Assembly (NCBI GenBank): GCA_023935145.1
Contig: CM043698.1
Span: 84,826,001 to 84,890,000 of the forward strand
DNA from: Bretschneidera sinensis
Taxonomy: Eukaryota > Streptophyta > Magnoliopsida > Brassicales > Akaniaceae
Direction: 5' to 3'
DNA: 64,000 nucleotides
Shown: positions 30,989 through 42,179 of the stretch, piece by piece
How the letters are laid out: each line of letters starts with the position of its first letter
How positions within the stretch are numbered: the stretch's first letter is position 1
Translations under genes and position numbers: made by a program
The notes under the pieces: model-generated
The model's database searches: none
What the model was told of the DNA's origin: nothing
Seen by the model: the letters and a program-made list of their open reading frames with translations, nothing else

Positions 30989-32234
30989 TCAAGTGCTCGG
31001 TTCTGCTGCATACTGGACAGATTGAAGTGCCAAATCTTCATCTCTTGGTGGCAAGTTAATTTTAAGATATGGCTTGACTTTATGTCCATTTACCATGAAT
31101 GTCTGATTGTCATTGGAACCATGGATCTCCAAAGCACCATAGGGAAAGACCTTGGTGATGACATAAGGACCAAACCATCGGGACTTTAGTTTGCCTGGGA
31201 ATAGTCTTAATCTTGAGTTGTAGAGCAACACCTTTTGTCCCATATGAAACTATTTCCTTTCCAGTTGTCTATCATGATAGGCTTTTGTCCTTTTTTTTGT
31301 AGAGCTTGGTGTTCTCATATGTATCATACCTTAATTCTTCTAGCTCATTTAAGTGCAGCTTCCTCTTCTCACCCGCTTGTTTCATGTCAAAATTGAACTG
31401 CTTTATGGCCCAATATACTCGATGCTCTAACTCCACCGGCAGATGGCATACTTTCCCAAAGACTAAGCGGTATGGAGACATGCCAATTGGCGTCTTGTAA
31501 GCTATCCTATATGCCCATAGAGCATTATTCAGGCGCAAAGACCAATCCTTCCTACTAGGATTCACAGTTCTTTCGAGGATGCCTTTGATCTCTTGGCTAC
31601 TTATCTCCACTTGGCCACTGGTTTGAGGATGATATGGAGTGCCAACTTTATGGGTGATCCCATATTTTCTGATTAGTGCGACAAAAGAGTGATGATGAAA
31701 GTGGCTGCCGCCATCACTGATGATTGCTCTTGGAGTCCCAAACCGGGTAAAGATGTTATCCTGTAGAAACTTCACAACCACTTTGTGATCATTAGTCTTT
31801 GAGGGGACAACCTCGACCCATTTGAACACATAATCCACACCCACAAGAATATATAAATAACCATATGAGTTAGGAAATGAACCCATGAAATCAATACCCC
31901 ATACATCAAAAAGTTATACTATATGAATATTTTGTATTGGCATCTAATTTCAGGATAAGATGTTACCTGTCCGTTGGCATCTATCACATGAGCTGCAAAA
32001 TGAGAAGGCATCTTTAAACAAATCAGGCCAATAAATACCAGATTATAATACCTTAAGAGCTGTTCTCTTGGCCCCAAAATGTCCTCCGCAAGCAAACTGA
32101 TGGCAATGTTGTAATAAGCTCAAATGCTCATCCTCTGAGACACACCTTCTGATGATTTGATCATGACAGAATTTGAATAGGTAGGGGTCATCCCAATGGT
32201 AGTGTTTAGACATAGATATCAACCGCTTCTTTTC
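30989..32234 (-). pseudogene. Athila integrase with C-terminal region
   Basis: The core at 31886-31272 has the DD35E elements: [11 protein letters not shown] (first Asp), [10 protein letters not shown] (second Asp) and [13 protein letters not shown] (Glu), then [23 protein letters not shown]. The zinc-binding HHCC N-terminus lies upstream at about 32190-31930 (HCHQFACGGH, CSSCDRCQ) with in-frame stops. The C-terminal block at 31243-30989 (LRLFPGKLKSRWFGPYVI, LEIHGSNDNQTFMVNGHKVK) is the usual tail of plant gypsy integrases. The core frame ends at 31272 and resumes after a gap. It would insert cDNA into the host genome if intact; it is broken. Confidence 0.85.
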
Positions 32235-33044
32235 TTAACTGGTCATACCTGGAGGAAAAACCTTAGCAGTTATATAATTTACAATATTAGCATACCATGG
32301 AAGTGTTACCTCTAGTGCGAACAATTGTTCATCGGGGAAGTTTTTATTCAAAAGTAGCTCATTTTTATTATCCTCATAAGGTAGCCTAGATAAGTGATCT
32401 GGAACCACATTCTCATTGCCCTTCTTGTCTTTAATCTCCAAGTCAAACTCTTGCAATAAGAGTACCCATATGATTAACCTAAGCTTTGCATCTTTCTTAG
32501 AAAATAAATATCTCAGAGCAACATGATCAGTAAACACAATAACCTTAAAGCCAATCAGGTATAATCTAAAATTCTCTAAAGCAAAATAACAGCTAACAAT
32601 TCATTTTCAATAGTAGAATAGCTTAGCTATGCATCATTTAAAGTTCTAGAAGCATAGTAAAAAACATGAGGTACCTTATTGACTCTCTAGCCTAAGACAG
32701 CTCCCAAGGTGAAGTCACTAGCATCACACATCAGCTCGAATGGAAGACTTCAATCAGGTGCCATCATTATTGGTGTGAAGGTGAGCACGTTCTTCAATGT
32801 GTTGAAAGCTTTCATACAGTCATCAGTCCAATCAAACTTGGTATCTTTAGCTAACAATGCACCAAGAGGTCTTGGAAAAATCCTTGATGAATCGTCGGTA
32901 GAATTCAGCATGTCCAAGAAAACTTCTGACACCCTTGACTATTATCGAAGGAGGCAACTTTGATATTATGTCGATCTTAGCCTTGTCTACCTCAATACCT
33001 TTGTTGAAAATGGAATGACCCAACACAATGCCTTGTTGAACCAT
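32235..33044 (-). pseudogene. Athila RNase H region
   Basis: Fragments in three frames. 33044-32847 has VLGHSIFNKGIEVDKAKID and VRSFLGHAEFYRRFIKDFS (RT-RNase H connection). 32932-32750 has the segment LGALLAKDTKFDWTDDCMKA. 32537-32235 has [13 protein letters not shown] and [12 protein letters not shown]. Several frameshifts and stops separate them. Confidence 0.8.
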
Positions 33045-33059
33045 AAAGTGACATTTTTC

Positions 33060-33710
33060 CTAATTTAGCACTAAGTTACTTTCTTCACATCTCTTTAGGA
33101 CACTCTCCAGATGATTGAGGCATTCATCAAAATTAGAACCAAATACACTAAAATCATCCATAAATACCTCAATAAATTTTTTCACCATGTCGAAAAAAAT
33201 GCTCATCATACATCTTTGGAAAGTGGCTGGGGCATTGCATAAACTGTATGAGATCCTTCTATAAGAAAATGTGTTGAAAGGGCATGTGAATATGGTATTT
33301 TCTTGGTCCTCTGGTGCTATGGCAATCTGATTGTAACCACTATACCCATCCAAGAAACAATAGTAGCTATGGCCAGCTAATCTCTCTAAAATCTGATTAA
33401 TGAAGGGCAAGGGTAAATGATCTTTTCTGGTCACCTTATTTAATTTTCTGTAATCAATACATACCCTCCAACCAGTTGTTATTCTTGTAGGTATGAGCTC
33501 CTCATCTTCATTCTTCACCACTGTGATCCCACTCTTTTTCGGAACAACTTGGACCAGACTTACCCATTTACTGTCTGAGATGGGGTAGATAATGCCAACA
33601 TCTAATAGTTTCAATACCTCTGCCTTTACTACCTTTTTCATGTGTGGGTTAAGTCTTCTTTGAGCATCCCGAGTGGGTTTTGCTTTATCCTCAAGGTAGA
33701 TATGATGCAT
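33060..33710 (-). pseudogene. Athila reverse transcriptase
   Basis: A long frame with the family blocks in order: VVKAEVLKLLDVGIIYPISD, WVSLVQVVPKKSGITV, GWRVCIDYRKLNKVTRKDH, LPLPFINQILERLAGHSYYC and FLDGYSGYNQIAIAPEDQ. The active-site box is FMDDFSVFG (usual YVDD/FMDD), which keeps both catalytic aspartates. This is the best-preserved pol part of the element. The downstream RNase H is frameshifted, so a full polyprotein is not made. Confidence 0.9.
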
Positions 33711-33995
33711 GCATTTGGCTGGACTTATCCCTTTGATGTCAGCAATGGTCTATCCAATAGCAGATCTATGATCCCTAAGAACTCTCAATAGTTTCTCTTC
33801 TTCCCCAATGCTTAAATTGGCAGCAACAATCATAGGTAATGTCCTATTCTTTCCCAAATAGCCATAAGTTAAATGCTCTGGCAGCTGCTTTAATTCCAAG
33901 TTTGGTGCTTGGACAATAGAAGGGAGAAAAGTAGTATTAGTAGGTACAAAAGATTCAAATGGAGGGGCATACTTACTTGGATGTTTTGGAGAGGC

Positions 33996-35029
33996 CTAAA
34001 AGAGGTGCACAGTTTTAATGATGTCATCAGTAACATCTTCAAGTTCTTGCTCAATATCTAATTTTGTGAAGTTATGGGTAAGGGTAGTCTCCAATGGATC
34101 AATGTGATGGACCTGAAAAGCTTGCTCAACAAAACTTTGCATCATACATACATTAAAGCATTCCATATCATCTTGAGGTAATTTTAATGCATCAAATATT
34201 TTGAACTCTATCTTCTCACCATTTACTTCATACTTACTATACCATTTTTCACACAAATCTTTGTATCAGTAGTTCTCATAAAGGGTCTTCCTAAGATAAT
34301 GGGCAGAGGTAATGGCATAGGGTATTCTTCCATATCTAATACAATAAAATTAGCAGGTAAAATAAAATCACCTACCTTTACCAAGATATCCTCAAGAATA
34401 CCTCTAGGTCTTTTGATGTTTCTGTCTGCCAATTGCAAAGTGATGGAAGTTGGTTAAAGCTTCCCCAAGCCTAGTGTTTCGAATACTGTGTATGGTAGAA
34501 AATTTACACCCGCTCCTAAATCTAGTAATGAACACTTAAATAGTTGGTCATCTATCCTACAAGGAATGGTAAAACTACCCGGATCTTTCAGTTTTGGTGG
34601 TAGTTTTCTTAATAGCACAACACTTACCTCTTTCGTTAAAACTACTATCTCATGTTCCTCAAACTTCCTCTTATGAGTGCAACAATCTTTCAAAAATTTA
34701 GCATAAGCAGGTATTTGTTGAATTGCATGTAATAAAGGAATTGTTATTACTTTCTGCAAAGTTTCAAAAATATAAAACAGTTTATTTTCCTTTTTTTGTT
34801 TTACTAACCTTTGCGGGAAAGGTGGTGCATTCACCTTCTCCATTTCACTTACCTTTGATGCAGATGGTTTCTCTAGAGATGCTTGTGCACACTCATCGGT
34901 TCCTATTACCTTACCATTTCTGAGAGTTGTAATAGCTTTCAGTTTTTTGTGCCCCCATGGATTAGGTAGTGTTTGAGCTGGAAATTCACCTTGCTTTCTG
35001 CCACTCAATTCTTTAGCCAATTGCCCCAT
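33996..35029 (-). pseudogene. Athila aspartic protease and linker to RT
   Basis: 35029-34454 ends with LKDPGSFTIPCRID and LLDLGAGVNFLPYTVFE: the protease flap and active site, with DLGAG in place of the commoner DLGAS. 34438-34223 continues with [20 protein letters not shown] and PIILGRPFM, the second half of the protease. 34256-33996 is the linker before RT ([14 protein letters not shown]). Frames change between these pieces. Confidence 0.8.
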
Positions 35030-35268
35030 TTGTACTTCTAATCTTTGAATGGCTTGTTAATGTTTTGCAGTGGTTTGTCTTAGCTCAGTCCAAAATTGCC
35101 TTTCATCTGCCATGAACTGATCTTGTGAAGTCATCAACTGTTATTGTTGAGTTGCCAATTGCCTCACAAGACTCTCTAAGTCACTTTTCTTTGATTCGGG
35201 AACTGAGTGGGCTACTAGTTGGGAGTTCCTTTATGGTCTTAAAGGTTCAGGGCATTTTGATTTTTGCT

Positions 35269-36261
35269 CTAAGAGAAGTTGGGGTGATTTCGCCATCCAG
35301 GATTGTAGGTGTTTGCATATGGATTGCTTTTTGGTGGATAGTTGTTTGGTCCCACATAATTCGCTTGCTCTGGATCTGCAGATGAATATAAAGGGTATGT
35401 CTCAGTATTATGATCAAAGTGAGAACATATAGCACATACCTGGAGTGGTGTAGCTGGTGGACTAGGTGAGGCATTATGAGAACTCATAGCTTTAACAAGC
35501 AGATCTAGTTTCCTCTCCACAACAACTATTTGGGTAGAGGATCCACCATTTAGAGTCACCTCATACATACCTTTGCTCTTGGATCCTTGTCTACCTCTAG
35601 AGGAGAATTGCTGGGTGTGCTCATTTAACGTCTCGAACAACTCCATGGCTTCTTCGCTGCTCTTTTCCATCAGTACACCTCTATAACCTGAATCAATAAT
35701 ACTTTTATTAGTATCACTCAAGCCTTTATAGAAAGCTTGTACTAGTTCATCCTGAGGTAGATTGTGATGTGGGCATTTGAGTCGCAGCTCGTTGAAATGT
35801 CCCCATCCCTCAAAGAACAAGTCTCCATCTTTTTGTTAGGAAAATTGAATTTCCTTCCCCATTTTTCTTGTCTTTTGAGCTGGGAAAAACTTCCATAGGA
35901 ACTTACTGGCCAACTCTTTCCAAGTGTGGATAGAAACTGCAGGCAATGAATTATACCACAGTTTAGCATTATCTTTTAATGAAAAAGGGAAAAGAATTAA
36001 CCTGATTCCCTCTTGGTCTAAGCCCAGAATATGCTGGAACTTGCAGAGATCAAAGAATTCCCGAAGGTGCAAGTGTGGATCCTCAGCAGATGTACCCCTA
36101 AAGTGAGTCAATGCACTGAGTATCTGCGGAGATATGTAATAATTTCCTTCCGCCTCTGGTTGATAAGCAATGCATGATGGTTGGTCGAGGTTCCGTGGGA
36201 TGAAAAATTGCTTCATAGGTCGTCGCTCAGGTGGCGGTTGGTTGTCAAGCTGATCCGCCAT
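35269..36261 (-). pseudogene. Athila gag
   Basis: Start at 36261 with MADQLDNQPPPERRPMKQFF and the gag core DPHLHLREFFDLC, IRLILFPFSLKDNAKLWYNS and TWKELASKFLWKFFPAQKT. One in-frame stop at 35838-35836 cuts it; the same frame continues from 35835 with FFEGWGHFNELRLKCPHHNL and AFYKGLSDTNKSIIDS. A zinc-knuckle-like CAICSHFDHNTETYP near 35420 has lost its last cysteine (usual CX2CX4HX4C). The stop plus the lost knuckle ligand mark it as inactive. Confidence 0.88.
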
Positions 36262-36616
36262 TGATGCTTCTTCGTCGAATTCTTCTTCTACTTCTTCAAA
36301 GTTGTCTCTAAGCCTTTGTCGAATGGTCCGCTCAAGCTCTGTATCGAGGGAAAGAAAGTTGGATTCCTAGATCGAAGTCCTTACATGAATCAACTGAAAC
36401 ACTTTAGTGCAGCAGTTTCAGTACTGCTGCTCAGGTAGCTTCTGCCTCAAATGCGCTCGATCACACCAAGGAGTGCACTCGATCACAGTGCCACAGATGA
36501 AATAGCTGCAGTACTTGAAATAGAACAGAAAATGAAAATAAATTCGGTTTATGATTAAACATAATAGAAAAAATAAAAATGAATGAAAAATAATCCTAAA
36601 CAGAAATTTAGTGCGA
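36262..36616 (-). other. Athila leader between primer-binding site and gag
   Basis: 355 bp without a gene. Carries two GCTCGATCACA-type motifs (36448-36480), as do the LTRs. Confidence 0.6.
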
Positions 36617-36634
36617 TCCCCGGCAACGGCGCCA
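36617..36634 (-). promoter_or_regulatory. tRNA-Asp primer-binding site of the Athila element
   Basis: The minus strand reads TGGCGCCGTTGCCGGGGA six bases after the LTR. It is complementary to the 3' end of plant tRNA-Asp, the primer known for Athila/Calypso-type elements. Confidence 0.92.
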
Positions 36635-36640
36635 AAAACT

Positions 36641-37921
36641 TGTTGTGCATATATATATACCTAAATTAATAAGCAAATATTTGAACAGTTTTACTTGCAA
36701 GTGCACAAGGTCAATAGTAGTATAGTGTGCAAATGCGAAATCATCTCCACAGGGATTGGTGAATTTCATTTTAGAATCAGTTTCGCAATATAAAATGATA
36801 GAAATAAATATTAATTTTGAATTTGATAATGATAGAAACATAGGGCTTTGAGATCCACCACTAATCATACTTTCCCAATAAGTAATGTGCCAATACTCTA
36901 ACTATACTATGAATAACTAATGCTTGTCAACCTAAGGGATGGTGTATACTCCTTAAGCTATTGATTTCCCTAAGCCATGAGTCAGGCATGGTGTATACTC
37001 TAACTCTTTTCTTTCTTAAAGGATTTAGCATGGTGTATACTAAGTTGTTCTTTAAGAGAGCATAAGTTCTGTGAAAATCGACAAACATACAAGACCTAGG
37101 GCATGTTATATACTCCTGGTTTCCTATGTTGATTAACCCAAGAATCCGGCATGGATTTCTTTTGTTACTATTGGCAGATCCAGGATTCGGTTATCCAAAT
37201 TGATCTAACTAACTAATCCATACCATATGCATATGTTGATCAGGCAAACATATATGAGGAATTTAATAAAACAAACATTAATCAATTAAAGCATCATAAC
37301 ATAGTTATTGCAAATGCAATAATACTCATATATGGAAAAGCATAATTAGGGCTTCAATCGAGCCCTATTAGTAAGTTAGTTACACATGGTGATGATGTTA
37401 CACATCTTCATAATGTAAACTAAAAAGAGAAGAATAAACCCAAAAAATATACTATGCAGAAGAGTCGTCAATTCATCTCCCAAGCTTAGAACTCAAAAGA
37501 AGGTTAAAAGTATTGTTTCTGTGTTTTACAAGCTTATTTATAAGGTTCTAAGGACACCTCGAAACCCTAATTTCCAAAACAAGACCCGGACTCTTCTTTC
37601 CAAAACTAGCTCTGTCGTTTTACTGCACGTGTGCACTCGATCTCATGCTTTTGCGCTCGAGCACAAGGTTGCGCTCGAGCCTTCTATGTGTGCGCACGAG
37701 TGCTTGTACGCTGGATCACACTCTTTTGTGCTCGATTACACTTGGCTATTTCCAGGTCTTCCAGATTTGTTCATTTGAGTTCCAAAAAGTCATTTTTTCT
37801 CCAAGAACCTATAAAAACATAAAAAACACAAAAATGAAGTAAAATAGAATAAAATACATAAACAAAGAGCTTAACAAATGTAAATTAAGGGGCTTAAATA
37901 TGAATATTTAAGCACTTATCA
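36641..37921 (-). repeat. Athila 5' LTR
   Basis: 1281 bp. Matches the 3' LTR, with small indels and mostly C/T and G/A differences. The motif cluster lies at 37625-37740. Confidence 0.92.
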
Positions 37922-38760
37922 GTGCTAGGACCATGATAGTTGGTATCAGAGCACAACTCGATTATCTGGAATAGTGCAACCATGGTGGTTACGGATAGCA
38001 TTGATGACTCCCAACTATTGGTAGAGTTGGAATCAAAGATGTGCGCCCTTGAAGCTCTACTATCAAACTTAAGATCCTTTGATGGGAGGTCAATAGAGCT
38101 TGAGACATCACAACGGGAAATCTTTGAGGCAATGAATGCCCTGGGCAATAATGGAACTAGAACCTTAGACAATGGAAAGGTGAAGGTCCCCAAGCCCCAT
38201 CGATATGAAGGTGCTTGCAATGCAAAGGCCTTAGAAAATTTTCTTTTCGATATGGAGCAGTACTTTTGAGTTATTTGTATAGCCTCTAAAGAGGAAAAAG
38301 TGTCCATGGTGGTGATTTTTTTTTTTTCAGGTGATGCTAAACTATGGTGGCGAGGCAAATATGATGACATCCAAAACAACAGATGCACCATTGACACTTG
38401 GGATGACTTGAAGCGGGAGTTAAAGAACCAATTGTTTCCTGAAAATGTGGAGTACTTAGCTCACCTCAAGCTTAGAGAGTTGATGCAATTAGGAAATGTC
38501 CAAAACTATGTGAAGGAATTCTCAGGTTAATGCTTGACATCCAAGATATATTAGAGATGGATAATATGTTCTATTTTCTTGAGGGGCTAAAAAGTTAGGT
38601 CAGATATGAGCTTCTCCGACAAAAAGTACAAGATTTGGCCACAGCTATGGCTGCAGCCGAAAGGCTAAATGACCTTTCGGAGAACCTACTCAAAAGAAGG
38701 AATGACTCATTTCCCCAGCTCGAAGTGGAGTAAAGTGGGCTAGGACGAATAGGCCCATGA
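37922..38760 (+). pseudogene. Gypsy #1 primer-binding site and gag, copy B
   Basis: A perfect TGGTATCAGAGC (37942-37953) precedes the gag. N-terminal part to 38269: DDSQLLVELESKMCALEALL, VPKPHRYEGACNAKALENFL and FDMEQYF, ending at a TGA. Core at 38325-38530: FSGDAKLWWRGKYDDIQNNR and TWDDLKRELKNQLFPENVEY. It continues in another frame (LEGLK, AMAAAERLND) to about 38700. This is Retrotrans_gag of a plant Ty3/gypsy element. Stops and frameshifts make it dead. Confidence 0.85.
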
Positions 38761-39480
38761 GTGGGGGAGGGGACAAGAGACCATCTTCAGTTCCAAAGAA
38801 GGATCTTCTTCACAGATATCAAACTTGGAGGCAGGTAAGTCGAGACCTTTTTCTTGCCTCTTATGTGATGGAGCCATCGAGTTGCAAACTATCCTCATAA
38901 AAGAGCCTTGAGTGCCTTACAAGTGACGAGCTCTAAGTCACGTCAAGAACTGGAGAGGGAAAAAGATGAGCAACCCATAAGGATGGGGGTGCTCTGATTC
39001 TTGAATGTTCTGAATAGCCAACTCCTTGAGAATAGGAAAGAACCCAAGAAGGGACTCATGTATGTGGACTTCCTAATGAATGGGAAAGCTACAAGAGCTT
39101 TGGTAGATACAAGGGCCTCCTATAACTTCTTCTTTTTCTTTGGAAGCCCAAAGACTGCACTTGAAGCTTGAATGGGACTCTGGTCGATTGAAATGGAGGC
39201 CTAAGCGATAGCGGGCTTGGCCAAGGGAGTGATCGTTAAAATAAGTCCATGGAAAGGTACAATCAATTTCACGGCTGTGACTATTTATGAATTTGACATT
39301 GTATTGGGATTAAAGTTTTGCACCAATGTCAAAGCTATACTGATTCCAACTGCAAGTTGCCTGTTGATCATGGGAGACCATCCATATGTTGTTCCTGCCA
39401 CTACTCAACCTACTATTGATAAGAAGCTTCTCTCGGCCCTTCAATTTAAGAAGGGGGTGAAATGACAAGAGCCCTCTTTT
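38761..39480 (+). pseudogene. Gypsy #1 protease region
   Basis: After a basic stretch, 39060-39140 reads MYVDFLMNGKATRALVDTRASYNFF, quoted here only as a landmark: ALVDTRASYNF replaces the DTGA/S catalytic loop, so the active-site glycine is an arginine. 39217-39465 (GVIVKISPWKGTINFTAV, FDIVLGLKF) is the second half of the domain. An in-frame TAA occurs near 39202. It would not be active. Confidence 0.75.
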
Positions 39481-39486
39481 ATAGCA

Positions 39487-40155
39487 GTGCCATTGACAAC
39501 AGAAGAGATAGGTCTAAGTGTTATTCCGATGCTAGTTCAAGTAGTATTGAAGACCTACCATGTGGTTATGCCCAGTGAGTTACCGAAGGTCTTTCCACCC
39601 CGTAGAAGTGTAGATCATGCTATAGAGCTTCTACCGGGCATAAAGGCACCTTCTTGTGCGCTTTATCACATGGCCCCTCTTGAGTTGGTAGAGTTGAGAA
39701 GGAAATTGAATAATTTATTGGAGTCTGGGTTCATCAGACCATCAAAGGCACCTTTTGGAGCCTCGATGTTGTTTCAGAAAAAGCAAGATGGCAGTTTGCA
39801 TATGTGTGTAAACTATCGAGCTTTAAATAAAGCCACTATTTGCAATAGCTACCCCATACCTCTTATTACTGATATGTTTGACCAATTGTGCCATACTAAA
39901 TACTTCTCCAAACTTGACTTGAGATTGGGGTACTACCAGGTTCGAATTGTTGAAGGGGATGAGCCAAAGACAACGTGTGTCACTCGGTATAGAGCTTTTG
40001 AATTCCTTGTCATGCTTTTTGGGTTGATCAATGCTCCTGCCACCTTTTATACCTTAATGAATCAAGTCTTCTAAGATTACCTTGATAAGTTTATGATGGT
40101 CTATCTTGACGACATTGTGGTGTACAATTTGTTACTTGAAGAGCATGCGAAGCAT
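39487..40155 (+). pseudogene. Gypsy #1 reverse transcriptase N-terminal half, cut at 40155
   Basis: Frame 39487-40074: LPKVFPPRRSVDHAIELLPG, GFIRPSKAPFGASMLFQKKQ, MCVNYRALNKATICNSYPIP, LDLRLGYYQVRIVEG and FGLINAPATFYTLMNQVF, then a stop and MVYLDDIVVYN (YLDD box). The coding stops at 40155, where the LTR of gypsy #2 begins (TGATGTAACGG). The first half of RT is therefore present; RNase H and integrase of this element would lie beyond gypsy #2, outside the window. Confidence 0.88.
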
Positions 40156-41284
40156 TGATGTAACGGAAGACTTGAGTTTAACCTTAGCGCACTAAGGAGA
40201 AAAGAAGAACAACTTTTTCAACCCTTTTTCTTCTGGACGCACCCTAGAATAGAGAAGAAAACAGTGTTTTTTACCCAAAGATAGAACACCAACTTGCAAG
40301 TTGCAAAGATAACACTTCGCAGAGTTTTAAGAGAAATTCTCTTAATAATTCTATTAATCCAAGTTCTGAAAAATACAATAATAGGATTGTTGATATTTGT
40401 CTAAAGTTTAAACAATGTTTAAACAAGGAAAGACCAGCATCAAGTGCACACCAGTGTGCGCCGTGGCCCATCTCATTTCAAGGTACGGCACCCAGCAAAG
40501 GAGGAGTCCTAGAGGAGGTGTGCGCCGCGGCTCAGCCTCCCCCACGCCGCGACGCCCAAAAAGGATGAAAAGGGTGCCCTAGTCCACACCGCGGCCTAGC
40601 CTGATCCAAGCCTCAGCATGAAGCACCAAGCCTCAGCACTCTCTGATCCAAGCCTCAGCAAGAGGTACACTTGATGCTTTTGTTTCAACATTTTAAATGA
40701 TGCTATGAGGCATGTTCAAAATGCACAGGATCACTTAGAATTGATTGAGGGTTATGGTTGATTGGTTCTCAAGATCTAAGGGTGGATATTGACCCTCAAG
40801 ATTGGTCAAGAAGTTGGTGCACTATATAAAGGGTCACCTAGCTTCAAAGAGATGTATATGATACAAGTGGAAACAAAAGTGTGTGAAAAAACATGTGAAT
40901 GAGAGAATTGTGTGAGAGTGCAAAGACACAAAACACAAGAGAGACTCGTTGGAGAGGCTAGTTGTTTAAAGAGAGAGAGTAGTATAGAAAGGAGATTCAA
41001 GGGACTTGTAAGTGCGTATTGGAGCAAGAATAAGAGGGTATCAGAGCAAGACTCCAAGAGTCAAAGGTCAACTTCTTGGGTGTTTCAAGAACGGAGTAGA
41101 AATCAATATCTGATTGTGTTCTTAAGGTGATACAAGAATGGAGTAAAGATCAAGATCTGATCGTGTTCTTGAGGATGATTCAAGAATGGTATTGAGATCA
41201 ATCTTTGATCGTGTTCTTGAGATTTAGAAGAAGTTGGAAAGCAATTGTGGGTGCTGCATAAATCAGGGATATTCTTCGCAAGAT

Positions 41285-42125
41285 GGGTTCAAATTTCATT
41301 GTTGAGAAGTTTTATGGAAAGAAAGACTTTGTCCTTTAGAAGTGGAAGATCAAGGTAGTTCTTGTGCAACAAAAGGTGGACTTGGTGATTGGAGAAGATG
41401 ATGCTTTTCCAGCAAGTCTCACAGAGGTCCAGCGGAATGAGATGAAGAAGATGGCGTACAACACCATCTTCTCACACATGTCGGATAATGTCACGAGGGA
41501 GTGCGGAGACTCGAAAGATCCAGTTGTCATTTGGAAGTAACTAAATGAGTTGTTTCTTGCCAAGACTCACCCTAATAACAGGTATATTCATAAACTAATC
41601 TTTGCTTTTAAATTGGATCCTAATAAAGAGTTGCAAGATAATCTTGATGCCAAGATGAGGAGTGCATCAAGTGGGGAAGGGCTGTTCGTTAAAGGAAGGC
41701 CATCAACTCGGTATGGCAGTAACATACATAGCTACTACCAGGTCAGAGGTAGAAGAGAAAGCCATTGGAGAGTGAACAGCAACATATATGGCTACTACCA
41801 GGACAGAGGTAGAAGAGAAAGCCATGGGAGAGTGCACAGAAATATACATGGCTACTACCAGGACAAAGGTAGAAGAAAAAGCCATGGGAGACCGCACAGC
41901 AACATACATGGCTACTACCGAGACAGAGGTAGAGAAGAAAGCCATGAGAGAGTGCATAGTAACATACATGGCTACTACCGGGACAAAGGTAGAGAAAAAA
42001 GCCATGTGAGATGCTTCTACTGCTATAAGGAGGGTCATTTCAAGAAAGAATGCAAGGAGAAGATGAGGGATGAGGGAAAAAGTTATACCAGGGATGGAGA
42101 GGCTTCGGTTTCTAAGGAAGAATAG
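41285..42125 (+). pseudogene. Copia gag with 60-bp in-frame repeat array and zinc knuckle
   Basis: ATG at 41285, reading MGSNFIVEKFYGKKDFVL, then a stop at about 41338 and continuing gag (VVLVQQKVDLVIGEDDAF, MKKMAYNTIFSHMSDNV, LNELFLAKTHPNNRYI). From about 41699 five near-identical 60-bp units each encode 20 residues (SHGRVHSNIHGYYQDRGRRE and variants). A perfect CX2CX4HX4C knuckle follows (CFYCYKEGHFKKEC), then a Lys/Glu-rich tail to the stop at 42123-42125. The usual short Arg/Gly/Ser linker before the knuckle has thus expanded into basic, tyrosine-rich repeats, likely nucleic-acid binding. In-frame stops before the array make the whole gag inactive. Confidence 0.88.
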
Positions 42126-42179
42126 CAAGATGATGATGTTCTTGTTGTGTGCTCAAGTGTGAGCGAGGGGTAAGAAGAC

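Larger units (their letters stand above)
26361..37921 (-). mobile_element. 11.6 kb Athila-type Ty3/gypsy retrotransposon, degenerate
   Basis: Minus-strand element bounded by LTRs at 37921-36641 (5') and 27631-26361 (3'), 1281 and 1271 bp, TGATAAGTGC...GCACAACA. Order on the minus strand: 5' LTR, tRNA-Asp primer-binding site, gag, protease, RT, RNase H, integrase, a further ORF in the position of the Athila/Calypso third ORF, polypurine tract, 3' LTR. The LTRs differ at about 5 of the first 98 positions, mostly transitions, so the insertion is old and was probably methylated. The expected 5-bp target duplication is absent: flanks are GCCCT (left) and GTGCT (right). Confidence 0.93.

Noticed and set aside
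41699..42006. CRISPR-like regular repeats
   Set aside because: Repeats are contiguous without unique spacers, are in frame with gag, and lie in a plant genome.
41703..42128. Minus-strand 141-residue frame with repeated MAFSSTFVLVVAMYV-like hydrophobic segments
   Set aside because: It is the antisense of the 60-bp gag repeat array; a repeat divisible by three keeps all frames open. The plus frame ends in a true zinc knuckle.
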